NCBI GenBank assembly: GCA_025363025.1
Contig: JANYEO010000028.1
Coordinates: 1-20,167, forward strand
DNA: 20,167 nt
Direction of reading: 5' to 3'
Source: Opitutia bacterium
Lineage (GTDB): Bacteria > Verrucomicrobiota > Verrucomicrobiia > Opitutales > JANYEO01
Of the stretch, positions 7,033 through 15,360 are shown piece by piece (position 1 is the first letter of the stretch; each line of letters opens with the position of its first letter). The translations under genes and the position numbers were made by a program. The notes beneath the pieces were generated by a model. The model had not been told where the DNA came from. It did no database searches and saw only the letters and a program-made list of their open reading frames with translations.

Positions 7033-7827
7033 TCATGCATTATGCATGGTCTCATAAATAGGCATTACTTGGGGCAACTGCCTTTTAATATTCTCAATCC
7101 GTGTATCATCTGCCGGATGGGTAGAAAGTAATTCAGGAACTGTTTCTCCTTTTTGCGCCCGCATACTTTCCCAAAATTCAACTGCAGCCCGTGGGTCATA
7201 CCCCGCTCGGGCCATATAAATAAGCCCAATATAATCGGCCTCTGCTTCATCTCTGCGGCTAAAAGGAAGCACGACCCCCACTGTAGCACCTGCTCCATAG
7301 GCGCCTAAAACGGCCGCTTGCGTCGCAGCACTCTCTTTCATCGTCCCCACAACCAACCCCGCTCCAATACCCGCCAGCACCAAATTTTGGGACAACCGCT
7401 CGTTCCCGTGACGCGCTGCAACATGCGCTACCTCATGCCCAATGACAGCTGCCAACTGGTCTTCTGTTTTGGCAACAGTCAAGAGACCTGTATAAACTCC
7501 CACCTTGCCTCCAGACATAGCAAAGGCATTAATGGTCTTATCATCTTCAAAGAGCACAAACTCCCATTTATCAACCGGGGGTAAATCTGCTGACTCTGCA
7601 GCCACCGTCACAATACGCCTACCTACGCGCTCTACCATGGCGGTCTTTTGCTTGTCGGTCGAAATGGGCGTATCTGTCTTTAATTCCCCAAACGAAGCCG
7701 CCGCCATACTCGATACCGTCCCTTCAGACATTAAGTTTAGGGAGCTGCGCCCCGTCTCAGGCACCGTATAACAACCCGAAAGGCAGGTCACACAGATCAG
7801 CGAAACCCCAATAAACAACTTATACAT
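7033..7827 (-). CDS. M48-family metalloprotease, predicted lipoprotein
   Basis: A zinc protease of peptidase family M48 (BepA/LoiP/YcaL-like), whose relatives act in periplasmic or outer-membrane quality control. The N-terminus has a lipoprotein signal with lipobox LSGC, predicting lipidation at Cys19. HEVAH at residues 131-135 is the zinc-binding HExxH, with Glu132 as catalytic base. The third ligand is in the EAEAD block (194-198), and STHPAD at 236-241 is the conserved 'SHP' element. The 264-residue length, without C-terminal TPR repeats, makes it LoiP/YcaL-like rather than BepA-like. The last codons (ETMHNA-stop) are encoded by a sequence closely resembling an arm of the GAGACC repeat, so the natural C-terminus may have been replaced. 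The gene lies 55 nt downstream of the AICAR-transformylase-like gene on the same strand; a functional link is not evident. Confidence 0.92.
   Translation of the reverse strand: MYKLFIGVSLICVTCLSGCYTVPETGRSSLNLMSEGTVSSMAAASFGELKTDTPISTDKQKTAMVERVGRRIVTVAAESADLPPVDKWEFVLFEDDKTINAFAMSGGKVGVYTGLLTVAKTEDQLAAVIGHEVAHVAARHGNERLSQNLVLAGIGAGLVVGTMKESAATQAAVLGAYGAGATVGVVLPFSRRDEAEADYIGLIYMARAGYDPRAAVEFWESMRAQKGETVPELLSTHPADDTRIENIKRQLPQVMPIYETMHNA
7037..7056 (-). repeat. Solo arm of the GAGACC repeat forming the 3' end of the M48 gene
   Basis: The minus strand reads TTTATGAGACCATGCATAAT, against TAATGAGACCGCTGCATAAT in the 2025-2114 element. The match is nearly complete with one base missing and one or two substitutions. 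It encodes the last residues of the M48 protease just before the stop codon. No partner arm is seen nearby. Confidence 0.55.
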
Positions 7828-7882
7828 ATACCCCTATATTAACCGCTAAAAAACTGAAAATAAAGCTATTCCTACCATCTTC

Positions 7883-8872
7883 TCAGCACAATCGCCGATA
7901 CGCACGACCTGTCGAAATCAGTAAAACATCTAACGCCTTCGCTCGCTGCACTAATATTTCCTCAAGCACCTCATCGGCATTTCCAGGATGGAGCACTACC
8001 ATGGGCCTTGTCCGGGCAAATGCCTCCAGTACCCCTTCACTCTCCAGTGCTTCATCTAAAGCAATAACACACCCACGCAATACATCCAGCTCGCCCCCTA
8101 TCTCATGGGCCAATACTGGCAAATGCGCTGCCGCATAAGAGCCCGCAGCAATCACAACGGTCCTCTCCCCTTTAACAAAAACAGCCCCGGGGGATCTAAC
8201 ATGCTTCGCCACCCGCCAAGCAAAAAGCGCAGCCGGCCACAGTTCGCCTAAATTTTCCGCCCCTTGCCACAATCCAGGGTTTATTCCAGGCCGCTCCCGG
8301 TCTTGCAGCAAAAGCCCAAAAGACACACTACGGCACTCCATCAGTGTATCTGCCCGCAAAGTCGGCCTAGGGGCCAAAAGTGTCCTCCCGGTCAATCGCT
8401 CTTTAGCCTCCACAGTATACGTAGGGGCCAAAATTAACTCAGGCAATAGGGAGGCTAATTGATCTGCGAGCACGCCATCAACCGTCCGGTTAAAGATAAC
8501 TGTGCTTCCCGGTACATTTTTTGAGAATAACGACCCTAGTTCTTCCACTGCCTCTTCCAAAGACATAGCCGATGCCACCGCCAAAGGGCTTCCATAGCGA
8601 ATAATGGCCACAGCCGGCTTCTCAAACTCCCCCATGAGGTACATCCCGGCAGATGCATTCACAAGTGCCGGATAAGATAAAGCGGCCCCCCTTATCAATT
8701 CGCAAGCTGCCGCAAAATCCCCATACAAAGCCGCCTGTTGATGGGCATTAGCCCCCGTAGCCAAACGCATAGACAAAGGCACCTCCACTTTATGTATAGA
8801 CGGAAACCCCGCGAGCGCCCCTAAGTCTGGCATATCCGCTTCACTGCCCTCTTCATCAAACGGCTGCATCAT
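7883..8872 (-). CDS. AICAR transformylase-like protein (PurH C-terminal domain homologue, catalytic residues altered)
   Basis: This 329-residue protein follows the AICAR formyltransferase half of PurH motif by motif, without the IMP cyclohydrolase domain. LATGANAHQQAALYG (37-51) corresponds to LRYGENPHQ-AA-Y. GAALSYPALVNASAG (62-76) corresponds to GK-LSYNN--D-DAA. KPAVAIIRYGSPLAVA (85-100) corresponds to PT-VIVKHNNPCGVA. FNRTVD (127-132) and LFAWRVAKHVRSPGAVFV (216-233) are well kept, as is the C-terminal LHPGNADEVLEE...LLISTGRAYRR. In active enzymes the first KH pair is catalytic; here it is Arg92-Tyr93, and the NPCG motif is lost. The 'GAGQ-SRVDS' and 'SDAFFPF' motifs are also degraded. I infer a non-catalytic or repurposed paralogue, not the housekeeping purH. 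It lies upstream of the M48 gene (55 nt gap) and downstream of a MITE-like element. Family confidence is good; function is unknown. Confidence 0.75.
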   Translation of the reverse strand: MMQPFDEEGSEADMPDLGALAGFPSIHKVEVPLSMRLATGANAHQQAALYGDFAAACELIRGAALSYPALVNASAGMYLMGEFEKPAVAIIRYGSPLAVASAMSLEEAVEELGSLFSKNVPGSTVIFNRTVDGVLADQLASLLPELILAPTYTVEAKERLTGRTLLAPRPTLRADTLMECRSVSFGLLLQDRERPGINPGLWQGAENLGELWPAALFAWRVAKHVRSPGAVFVKGERTVVIAAGSYAAAHLPVLAHEIGGELDVLRGCVIALDEALESEGVLEAFARTRPMVVLHPGNADEVLEEILVQRAKALDVLLISTGRAYRRLC

Positions 8873-8948
8873 AATCTCTTAAAAATTAAGCATTGGATAA
8901 TTAAACAAAAGAGGGAGGATTTCAATTTTTTACTTTAGGGATTATAAA

Positions 8949-9071
8949 GAGACCGATTGCAAAATACCTTGATTTTGAAGAATTTGTAGGACGGAGCGAC
9001 GAATGTACATACAGTACTTGAGGAGCAACAACCGACCAAAATTCAAAAGAAAGGTATTATGCAGCGGTCTC
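8949..9071. mobile_element. MITE-like inverted-repeat element (copy 2)
   Basis: Left end GAGACCGATTGCAAAATACC and right end (complement) GAGACCGCTGCATAATACC continue into CTT-x-x-TTTTGAA on both sides, making imperfect terminal inverted repeats of about 30-35 bp. The 123-bp unit has no ORF. Its interior carries a gtacatacagtac near-palindrome and 'ggagcaacaaccgacc', which I associate from memory with ends of IS5-like elements in other bacteria. The right end stops about 4 bp before the gpsA stop codon, so the insertion lies immediately downstream of gpsA. Confidence 0.75.
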
Positions 9072-9075
9072 ACTA

Positions 9076-10092
9076 TCAAATGTTATTATGCTCTACCCCA
9101 ACAGGTCGCCTCATCAAAAGTTCAACCGCCCGACCCGGCTGCTCCCCCGCATAAAGTATTTGATAAAGACTACTTAAAATAGGTGCACTCAATCCCTCGG
9201 TCTGCGCTTTCTTAAAAAAAGCCTGAACAGCCCCATACCCCTCTACTACCCCATGCGCATGCCCCAAAACTCCTTCAATAGCCTCTCCGCGGCCCAAGGC
9301 TTCACCAAAACTACGGTTACGGCTCCACGGCCCATATGCAGTCGCCATCAAATCCCCAAGCCCACTGAGGCCATAAAAAGTCTGCGATTGCCCTCCCCAC
9401 TGTATACCCAGCTTCACCATTTCCCCTAGTGCCCGGGTTAAAAAAGCCGCTCGCGCATTATCCCCAAGCCCCAAACCCTGGCAAAGCCCCGCGCCTATCG
9501 CATAAATGTTTTTAAGCGCCCCGCCCAGCTCTACCCCACGCCGATCTGCAGACCGGTAAAGCCGAAAGGTTTCACTGCTCAAAGCCTCCTGCACACTCTG
9601 AGCAAATGCTTTCGCTGCCTCAGGAAAGGCTAATACAGCGGCTGCAAGGCAACCTTTCGCTACCTCAGCTGCATTATTTGGCCCTGATAATGCTCCGACA
9701 CACAAAGACCCACCCAACACTTCCTCTACCACCTCAGCCGGATACTGCAATGTCTCGCTGTCCAACCCCTTACAAAGCGTAATCGCCCCTTTCAACTGCC
9801 ATGCACTCTCAAGTTCGCGCCTCACCCCTTCACACGCGGTGCGCAACCCCTTAGACGGGCAAGCAAACACCACCAATTCTGCCTCCATCAACGCCGGCCG
9901 CAGTTCGCTTATAATCTGTAAACTCTTATCTAGCCTCACCCCCGGGAGATATTCTTCATTCTCGCCAGAGGAGGTAAGCCTCAAAGCCTGCTCCAGCCTA
10001 CGAGGGACGAGCACAACCGTATGCCCTAGCCCTACCGCATACTGCGCAAACGCCGTCCCCCAGCTCCCCGCTCCCATGACCGTAATATTCAT
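9076..10092 (-). CDS. gpsA: GpsA, NAD(P)-dependent glycerol-3-phosphate dehydrogenase
   Basis: GpsA reduces dihydroxyacetone phosphate to sn-glycerol 3-phosphate, the backbone of phospholipids. The N-terminus MNITVMGAGSWGTAFA holds the Rossmann motif GxGxxG at residues 7-12. Family motifs follow in order: CKGLDSET with Lys108, the SGPNNAAEVAKG block (136-147), the catalytic Lys194 in GGALKNIYAIGAG, LTRALGEMVKLG, GLSGLGDLMATAYG, and SRNRSFG (257-263), which binds the phosphate substrate. At 338 residues the length is typical. An AGGA-rich stretch lies upstream of ATG 10092. A canonical SGPTFA has become SGPNNA, a mild departure. The gene is followed directly by a MITE-like element. Its neighbours do not include plsY or plsX, so it appears to stand alone. 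Confidence 0.95.
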   Translation of the reverse strand: MNITVMGAGSWGTAFAQYAVGLGHTVVLVPRRLEQALRLTSSGENEEYLPGVRLDKSLQIISELRPALMEAELVVFACPSKGLRTACEGVRRELESAWQLKGAITLCKGLDSETLQYPAEVVEEVLGGSLCVGALSGPNNAAEVAKGCLAAAVLAFPEAAKAFAQSVQEALSSETFRLYRSADRRGVELGGALKNIYAIGAGLCQGLGLGDNARAAFLTRALGEMVKLGIQWGGQSQTFYGLSGLGDLMATAYGPWSRNRSFGEALGRGEAIEGVLGHAHGVVEGYGAVQAFFKKAQTEGLSAPILSSLYQILYAGEQPGRAVELLMRRPVGVEHNNI

Positions 10093-10154
10093 GCCCCCAT
10101 CCTGAGCATAGACCTAAAGAAAAACCAGAACGTTTTTCATAGAATATAGCATAT

Positions 10155-10304
10155 TCATCCAGCAATTGCTTGAAGCACGCCATGGTTTTCTAGTCTATTG
10201 ACAATGCCTAAATGCTCTTTTTCAACCCCATACATAAAGGCGGTTTTACCACTATAAGCCTCTCCCCACTCGAACAACCCCCCGTAATTTCTTAAAATAA
10301 TCCA
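10155..10304 (-). pseudogene. In-frame ankyrin-repeat remnant after the amber stop of the upstream gene
   Basis: Directly after the TAG at 10305-10307, and in the same reading frame as the preceding gene, 49 sense codons run to a TGA at 10155-10157. They include GKTAFMYGVEKEHLGIVNRL followed by ENHGV, a close fit to one ankyrin repeat (G-TALMYA---GHLEIV--LL--GA). The preceding LRNYGG looks like the end of an earlier repeat. There is no start codon of its own, so this is best read as the lost C-terminus of the 10305-11573 gene, or as a readthrough extension. Confidence 0.65.
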
Positions 10305-11525
10305 CTATACAATATCCTTCACAGTACGCACACTTACCTCTTCATCAAATATAGCATTAGAAGCTGCAAATTCAGTAACTCGAGGTGCAGGCTCGCCAAA
10401 TACCTGCAGCTCCAACGCTTTTCGCTCTAAGAAAAGTTCCTTTAACGTACGGAAGGTACGCAGGCCTATGTTAAGTTTCTCTACTTCTTCGCTCGTAGTG
10501 GCTTCCCTCAACTGATCCGCCCACATTTCAATGACTTCATCAATTTCCCGGTCAAAATTACACAAAGAAACTTTTATTTCTTCGATCTCACGTGGGCTCG
10601 CCCCCGAAAAACTATATACGTCACCACCAAACTTCACCCAATCGAGCAAAATATTAGTTGCAACTTCAATATACTTTTTTTCGTACACCGGATACGCCTC
10701 AAAGGTATTTCCTATTTTTTTAAGATCAAAAGTCCCCCAAACATCTGCAAAATAATCCCAATGAAATCCTTGAAGATCAACTCGTTCAGGGCTCCAGACC
10801 TCAAGCTCGCGCACATACTCATTAACCGGGCTATACTCAAAACCCAATGTATTTGAAAAAAGTAAATGCATCGGTTTTCCAGCATCAGCCTCTAATTGTA
10901 TCACATACGTCACCCAATCACTCGCTGTTTCCTTGCACCACGACAGCGCTTGTCCCATTTGCACGCGCGTAAATGTAGCCTGCCCAACCTCATCAGGAAA
11001 TAACTGCTTACAAAAAGCCTCTCCAAAACGCTCCCAATAAGCGCTGTCATGCTCTCCTTCCTCAGGCTGTGCCTTCAAGCCTAACCAATGCGCCATATGC
11101 CCTTCTGCTTGAGCATTCAGCCTATACTTTGCCTCAATAACTCTTTTCTCTGGTTTATTCTCAAAAGCATAACCAAAATGTAGACACCCCGGCAATCTGT
11201 TAGCTTCAGAACACAAAACCTCCCGTAACGGCAATGGCAACACCCGCACTCCATTGACGCTCACCGCTTTCCCCTCATTCTCAGTCCAAGAAAGTCTGCC
11301 TTCTTGCAATCTAACCTTCGTAACTTCCACCAATCCGTACTGCTTCATCACTGGGTTAGAAGCAGAAAAGTTACTCCGAGGCAAACATCGCTCATAATCC
11401 TTTAAATAATCGCGTACATGCTCCATATACAGCCCATCATCTGGCGTAATCCAATAAGCTATCTTTCCCCCAATTCCTTCATTACTCGCAAAAGCAAGGG
11501 TTCCACTGATAAGACTCGTCAACAC
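10305..11525 (-). CDS. Uncharacterised exported protein, probably a decaying gene with amber codons at both ends
   Basis: I do not recognise the 406-residue product. From GTG 11525 it starts with a hydrophobic stretch, LTSLISGTLAFA, that looks like the tail of a signal peptide. The frame extends upstream as ATG(11573)-AGT-ATG-AAG... to ATG-TAG (11541-11538), then AAA-TTT-CTC-TTA before the GTG. Without that TAG, the sequence would be a full signal peptide (MKQYRIFIM-x-KFLLVLTSLISGTLAFA). The body is soluble and acidic, rich in aromatic residues (for example FHWDYFADVWGTFD), with a helical charged tail (EIDEVIEMWADQLREATTSE). It ends at TAG and continues in frame into an ankyrin-like segment. 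Either translation starts at GTG or TTG inside the signal peptide, or the gene is inactivated. A terminator at 11605-11641 separates it from clpC upstream. Confidence 0.55.
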   Translation of the reverse strand: MLTSLISGTLAFASNEGIGGKIAYWITPDDGLYMEHVRDYLKDYERCLPRSNFSASNPVMKQYGLVEVTKVRLQEGRLSWTENEGKAVSVNGVRVLPLPLREVLCSEANRLPGCLHFGYAFENKPEKRVIEAKYRLNAQAEGHMAHWLGLKAQPEEGEHDSAYWERFGEAFCKQLFPDEVGQATFTRVQMGQALSWCKETASDWVTYVIQLEADAGKPMHLLFSNTLGFEYSPVNEYVRELEVWSPERVDLQGFHWDYFADVWGTFDLKKIGNTFEAYPVYEKKYIEVATNILLDWVKFGGDVYSFSGASPREIEEIKVSLCNFDREIDEVIEMWADQLREATTSEEVEKLNIGLRTFRTLKELFLERKALELQVFGEPAPRVTEFAASNAIFDEEVSVRTVKDIV

Positions 11526-11604
11526 TAAGAGAAATTTCTACATAATAAATATTCTATACTGCTTCATACTCATTAATTTATGAGTCCCTAAACGCAACGT
11601 AAAA

Positions 11605-11641
11605 AACATCAGGCCCCACTATTTAAGTGGAGCCTGATGTT
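11605..11641 (-). terminator. Intrinsic terminator of the mcsA-mcsB-clpC operon
   Basis: A 16-position stem (one C/A mismatch) pairs aacatcaggcc-ccact with its complement across a 5-nt loop. On the minus strand it is followed directly by six T (plus-strand A at 11601-11606). It lies 36 nt past the clpC stop, so it ends the clpC transcript and insulates the next gene. Confidence 0.85.
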
Positions 11642-11677
11642 ATAATTGCCTAATAGGCCTGCAAGAACCCTAACTCC

Positions 11678-14212
11678 CTAACTCGTGGCTGAGGCCGGGG
11701 TTGCGGGGGCCGCCGTACTGGGCTCAAAAGAGAGACCCTCAACCCCTTCTTTATGAATAATCTTAGCGGGCTCGCCTGCATGCACTTCTCCTTTAAGGAT
11801 CGCTTCCGCCAAGGCATCCTCCAGGTAACGTTCAACGGCACGACGCAACGGCCGGGCCCCATATTTATCATCATAGCCTTTTTCAAGGAGGAAGTCTTTG
11901 GCAGATAAATCCACCTCCAGCGCAATTTTTTGCTCAGCTAAACGCTTAAATACTTTGGCCACTTCAAGGTCTACGATTTGCCGTAAATCCTCCCGCGTCA
12001 AGGGGTGGAAGATGACCAACTCATTAATCCGGTTTAAAAATTCCGGCTTAAAAGATTTCTTGGTCTCATCCAAAATCTTTTCTTTCACCTTATCATACTC
12101 GCCCAAAGCCGTGGCACTCGCTCCAAACCCGAGAGAGGTATTACGCTGCAAAATCTCAGCCCCCACATTGGAGGTCATAATGATAATGGTGTTACGGAAG
12201 TCCACCACGCGGCCCAAGCTATCCGTCAAACGGCCTTCTTCCAGTACCTGGAGGAGGAGCTGCACGACATCCGGGTGCGCCTTTTCCACTTCATCAAATA
12301 ACACTACGCTATAAGGCTTGCGGCGTACAGCCTCAGTCAATTGCCCGCCTTCATCATGCCCTACATACCCCGGGGGAGAGCCTATTAAACGGGAAACCGC
12401 AAACTTCTCCATATACTCAGACATATCTATTTGTATGAGCGATTCCCGGTCCCCAAACATCCGGTCGGCCAAAATTTTAGCAAGGAGCGTCTTACCTACC
12501 CCTGTTGAACCCAAGAACATAAAGGAGCCAATAGGCCGCTTCGGGTCCTTCAAATCCGCACGGGAGCGGCGCAAAGCCCGAGCAATTACTTCTGTTGCCT
12601 CTTTTTGGCCAATAATTTCGTGCTGCAGGTCTGCCTCCAAATTAAGTAACTTTTGGCTTTCCCCCTGCTCCATACGTTGAAGAGGAATACCCGTCCAAGC
12701 AGCAATAATTTGCAATACTTCGTCTTCCCCTACAATACGCTGCTCTTTTTCTCGAGACTCTTTCCACTGGGTAAGCAACCCTTCACGTTCGGTGCGCAGT
12801 TGCTTTTCTTTATCCCGAAAGCCCGCCGCCTCCTCAAAATGTTGCCCACTAATGGCTCCTTCTTTTTGAGCACATACCTTATCAATCTCTTGGCTCAATG
12901 CTTCAATTTCAGGAGGCCGGTTCAACGTTTGCAACCGTGCACGGGCCCCGGCTTCGTCAATGACATCAATCGCCTTATCCGGCAAAAAGCGGGAAGTAAT
13001 ATAACGGTCAGAAAGTTTAGCCGCCGCCTCCAAAGCCTTATCCGTATAAGTGACCTTATGGTGCTCCTCATATTTAGAGCGGATACCCTTCAATATTTTG
13101 ACCGTATCCTCAACCGTCGGCGCATCTACCTGGACAGATTGAAAACGGCGGTCGAGCGCACTATCTTTCTCAATAAATTTGCGATACTCAGCAATCGTCG
13201 TTGCCCCCACACACTGTAACTCCCCACGGGAAAGGGCCGGCTTAAAAATATTCGAGGCATCCATCGCCCCTTCCGCAGCGCCAGCTCCTACAATCGTGTG
13301 CAGCTCATCGATAAAAATAATAACATTCTTGGCCCGGCGAATCTCGTCCATCACCGCCTTAATGCGCTCTTCAAACTGGCCACGGTACTTCGTCCCCGCT
13401 ACCATAAGCGCCAAGTCTAGGCTAATAACCCGCCTATCTAAAAGGATTTCAGGGACAGAACCAGACGCAATTTCCTGAGCCAATCCTTCGATAATCGCCG
13501 TCTTACCTACCCCAGCCTCTCCAATAAGCACCGGGTTATTCTTCGTACGGCGGCATAAAATTTGGATAACGCGGCGGATCTCCTCGTGTCGGCCAATCAC
13601 AGGGTCCAGCTCCCCATTTTTTGCACACTCCGTTAAATCGCGGCCAAAAGCTTTCAGGGCAGAGGCCTTAGCCCCAGCACTTTCACGCCGCTCTTCTCCC
13701 GGGGCAGACATCCCTGGCCCGGCCATCCCCCCTTGCGAAAGCGGCTCCCCACTTTCCCCTCCTGCATAATTAGGGTCAAGCTCGGCTAAAATTTCATTTC
13801 GGCAGCGCTCAATATCCACCTCAAGACTCTTTAAAACACGAGCCGCAACTCCTTCACCCTCTCGCAAAAGACCCAAGAGGATATGCTCCGTCCCAATATA
13901 CGAGTGGTTGAGGGCCTTGGCTTCTTTACCCGCCAGGGCCAAAACTTTTTTTACCCGGGGCGTATATGGGATGTTGCCCATGGCCTTCCCCTCAGGTCCA
14001 GCCCCCACTTGCTTGAGGACAGCCGCCCGCACAGTCTCCAGGTCTAACCCCAGTTTTTGCAAAACGCTAATAGCAACGCCCTGCCCTAGGTTAATAAGCC
14101 CTAAGAGTAAATGCTCGGTCCCCACATAATTATGGTTAAAACGATCAGCCTCTTTGCGAGCAAGGGCCAATACTTGTTGGGCGCGGGGTGTAAAATTATT
14201 CAGTGGTTCCAT
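11678..14212 (-). CDS. clpC: ClpC, AAA+ unfoldase subunit of the Clp protease
   Basis: ClpC is a two-ring AAA+ ATPase that unfolds proteins and feeds them to ClpP. Domains in order: double Clp-N repeats (about residues 1-145); D1 with Walker A GEAGVGKT (231-238) and Walker B IIFIDELH (298-305); the middle domain containing a UVR-like segment (about 438-485, ISGQHFEEAAGFRDKEKQLR); D2 with Walker A GSTGVGKT (568-575) and Walker B VVLFDEVEKAH (636-646); and LGF at 694-696 in the ClpP-docking loop. The Clp-N domain of ClpC binds phospho-arginine in Bacillus. The 844-residue length is normal for ClpC and the short middle domain excludes ClpB. The last 15 residues are an Ala/Pro/Thr-rich tail. It follows mcsB by 29 nt and ends before a strong terminator. 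Presence next to mcsA/mcsB indicates a phospho-arginine degradation system. Confidence 0.96.
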   Translation of the reverse strand: MEPLNNFTPRAQQVLALARKEADRFNHNYVGTEHLLLGLINLGQGVAISVLQKLGLDLETVRAAVLKQVGAGPEGKAMGNIPYTPRVKKVLALAGKEAKALNHSYIGTEHILLGLLREGEGVAARVLKSLEVDIERCRNEILAELDPNYAGGESGEPLSQGGMAGPGMSAPGEERRESAGAKASALKAFGRDLTECAKNGELDPVIGRHEEIRRVIQILCRRTKNNPVLIGEAGVGKTAIIEGLAQEIASGSVPEILLDRRVISLDLALMVAGTKYRGQFEERIKAVMDEIRRAKNVIIFIDELHTIVGAGAAEGAMDASNIFKPALSRGELQCVGATTIAEYRKFIEKDSALDRRFQSVQVDAPTVEDTVKILKGIRSKYEEHHKVTYTDKALEAAAKLSDRYITSRFLPDKAIDVIDEAGARARLQTLNRPPEIEALSQEIDKVCAQKEGAISGQHFEEAAGFRDKEKQLRTEREGLLTQWKESREKEQRIVGEDEVLQIIAAWTGIPLQRMEQGESQKLLNLEADLQHEIIGQKEATEVIARALRRSRADLKDPKRPIGSFMFLGSTGVGKTLLAKILADRMFGDRESLIQIDMSEYMEKFAVSRLIGSPPGYVGHDEGGQLTEAVRRKPYSVVLFDEVEKAHPDVVQLLLQVLEEGRLTDSLGRVVDFRNTIIIMTSNVGAEILQRNTSLGFGASATALGEYDKVKEKILDETKKSFKPEFLNRINELVIFHPLTREDLRQIVDLEVAKVFKRLAEQKIALEVDLSAKDFLLEKGYDDKYGARPLRRAVERYLEDALAEAILKGEVHAGEPAKIIHKEGVEGLSFEPSTAAPATPASATS

Positions 14213-14241
14213 TTTATAAGTCTAAGGGGAATCGTGAAAGC

Positions 14242-15360
14242 TTAACTAGAAGGCACAAAACCTTCAAAATTAAGCGGGGGTAACATTTGGAAGTGCTTGC
14301 GGAGGAAGTCTGCACGGTAGCGATCTCGCCCCGTACTGTCTAGCGCATTGTCTGTGGCAAATTGAATATGAGCCGGTTGACACTGGATGAAAAGTTGGTC
14401 GATTAAAGAACGTTCTTCCTCCGGCAGCATGTTCAAATCTACCGCCAAACGCATGAGCGACAACGTATTCATCGCCTCGGTGGAGCACAAAACAAAGCTA
14501 TTTTGCAAGACCCCATACGCGCGGCCCAGCTTATCCAAAAGCTTAACCGGGTCTGCCTCTAAAAAACGGGCCCGAGCATTTTCCTCTTGCTCGATGATTG
14601 TTTGGAGGACGCTCGTCAATTTTTGCATAATTGCCTCTTCACTCTCGCCCAAAGTTTGTTGGTTGGAAATTTGGAAGATACTGCCTGTTGCGTCAGAGCC
14701 TTCTCCAAATAAACCCCGCACCGTAAGCCCCAATTGGTTAACCGCGCGAATGACCTTCTCCATCTGGCCTGCTAACACAAGCCCGGGCAAATGGAACATG
14801 GCGGAGGCCCTCATAGCCGTCCCCACATTTGTGGGACACGCCGTTAAATAACCCAGCTCAGGGGAGAATGCATACGTGAGGCGCTCTTCAATCGTGGTAT
14901 CCAGAGCGTCAATCGTCTTCCACACTTTTTTAAATTGAATGCCCCCTTGGAGGACCTGTATGCGCAAATGGTCTTCTTCATTAATCATCACCGCACAGCT
15001 TCCGTCTTTACTAACAACAACAGCGGCGCCTTCCCCTGCCGTCGAAAGCTCCCGACTAATTAAATGGCGTTCGACTAAAACTTGCTTTTGCAGTTCAGAA
15101 AGGTCGCTCATGGCGAAGGTATACCCCCCATTTAAAGGATCTAACCCTTTTAAAGCGTCTTCACATTGAGACAAAGTGTCCCGTCGCTGTGCCTCTTTGG
15201 CCCACCCCGGAAAGGGACGATCTGCTAAATTACGGGCTAAACGTACCCGCGCACTCAGAACAATCGGCACAGAAGGCCCAGTCCCCGCCGATAAACTCGT
15301 GGGGATTTTAAAAAGTGTATCAAAAGCAGCCATTAGGGTCTTTGTTAGGCCACCATACAA
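14242..15360 (-). CDS. mcsB: McsB, protein-arginine kinase
   Basis: McsB is a phosphagen-kinase-fold enzyme that phosphorylates arginines on proteins and so tags them for ClpC-ClpP. It shows LSARVRLARNL near the N-terminus, VMINEEDHLRIQ (the NEEDH active-site loop), GYLTACPTNVGTAMRASAMF with the essential cysteine, and RGLFGEGSDATGSIFQISNQ, the nucleotide-binding block. RDRYRA near the C-terminus matches the RDxxRA phospho-arginine allosteric motif described for Bacillus McsB, which supports a true protein kinase rather than a creatine or arginine kinase. The 372-residue length is slightly long. ATG at 15333 (residue 10, MAAFDTLFK) is a possible alternative start that would remove the 16-nt overlap with mcsA. 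The gene sits between mcsA and clpC in one transcription unit. Confidence 0.95.
   Translation of the reverse strand: MYGGLTKTLMAAFDTLFKIPTSLSAGTGPSVPIVLSARVRLARNLADRPFPGWAKEAQRRDTLSQCEDALKGLDPLNGGYTFAMSDLSELQKQVLVERHLISRELSTAGEGAAVVVSKDGSCAVMINEEDHLRIQVLQGGIQFKKVWKTIDALDTTIEERLTYAFSPELGYLTACPTNVGTAMRASAMFHLPGLVLAGQMEKVIRAVNQLGLTVRGLFGEGSDATGSIFQISNQQTLGESEEAIMQKLTSVLQTIIEQEENARARFLEADPVKLLDKLGRAYGVLQNSFVLCSTEAMNTLSLMRLAVDLNMLPEEERSLIDQLFIQCQPAHIQFATDNALDSTGRDRYRADFLRKHFQMLPPLNFEGFVPSS

Noticed and set aside
10305..11573. Genome-wide reassignment of TAG to a sense codon
   Set aside because: flgB and metK both end in TAG directly before the next gene and at the expected family length, so TAG is a normal stop here.
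11650..14212. Alternative call of ClpB for the two-ring ATPase
   Set aside because: The middle domain is short and UVR-like, an LGF ClpP-docking loop is present, and the gene follows mcsA-mcsB.
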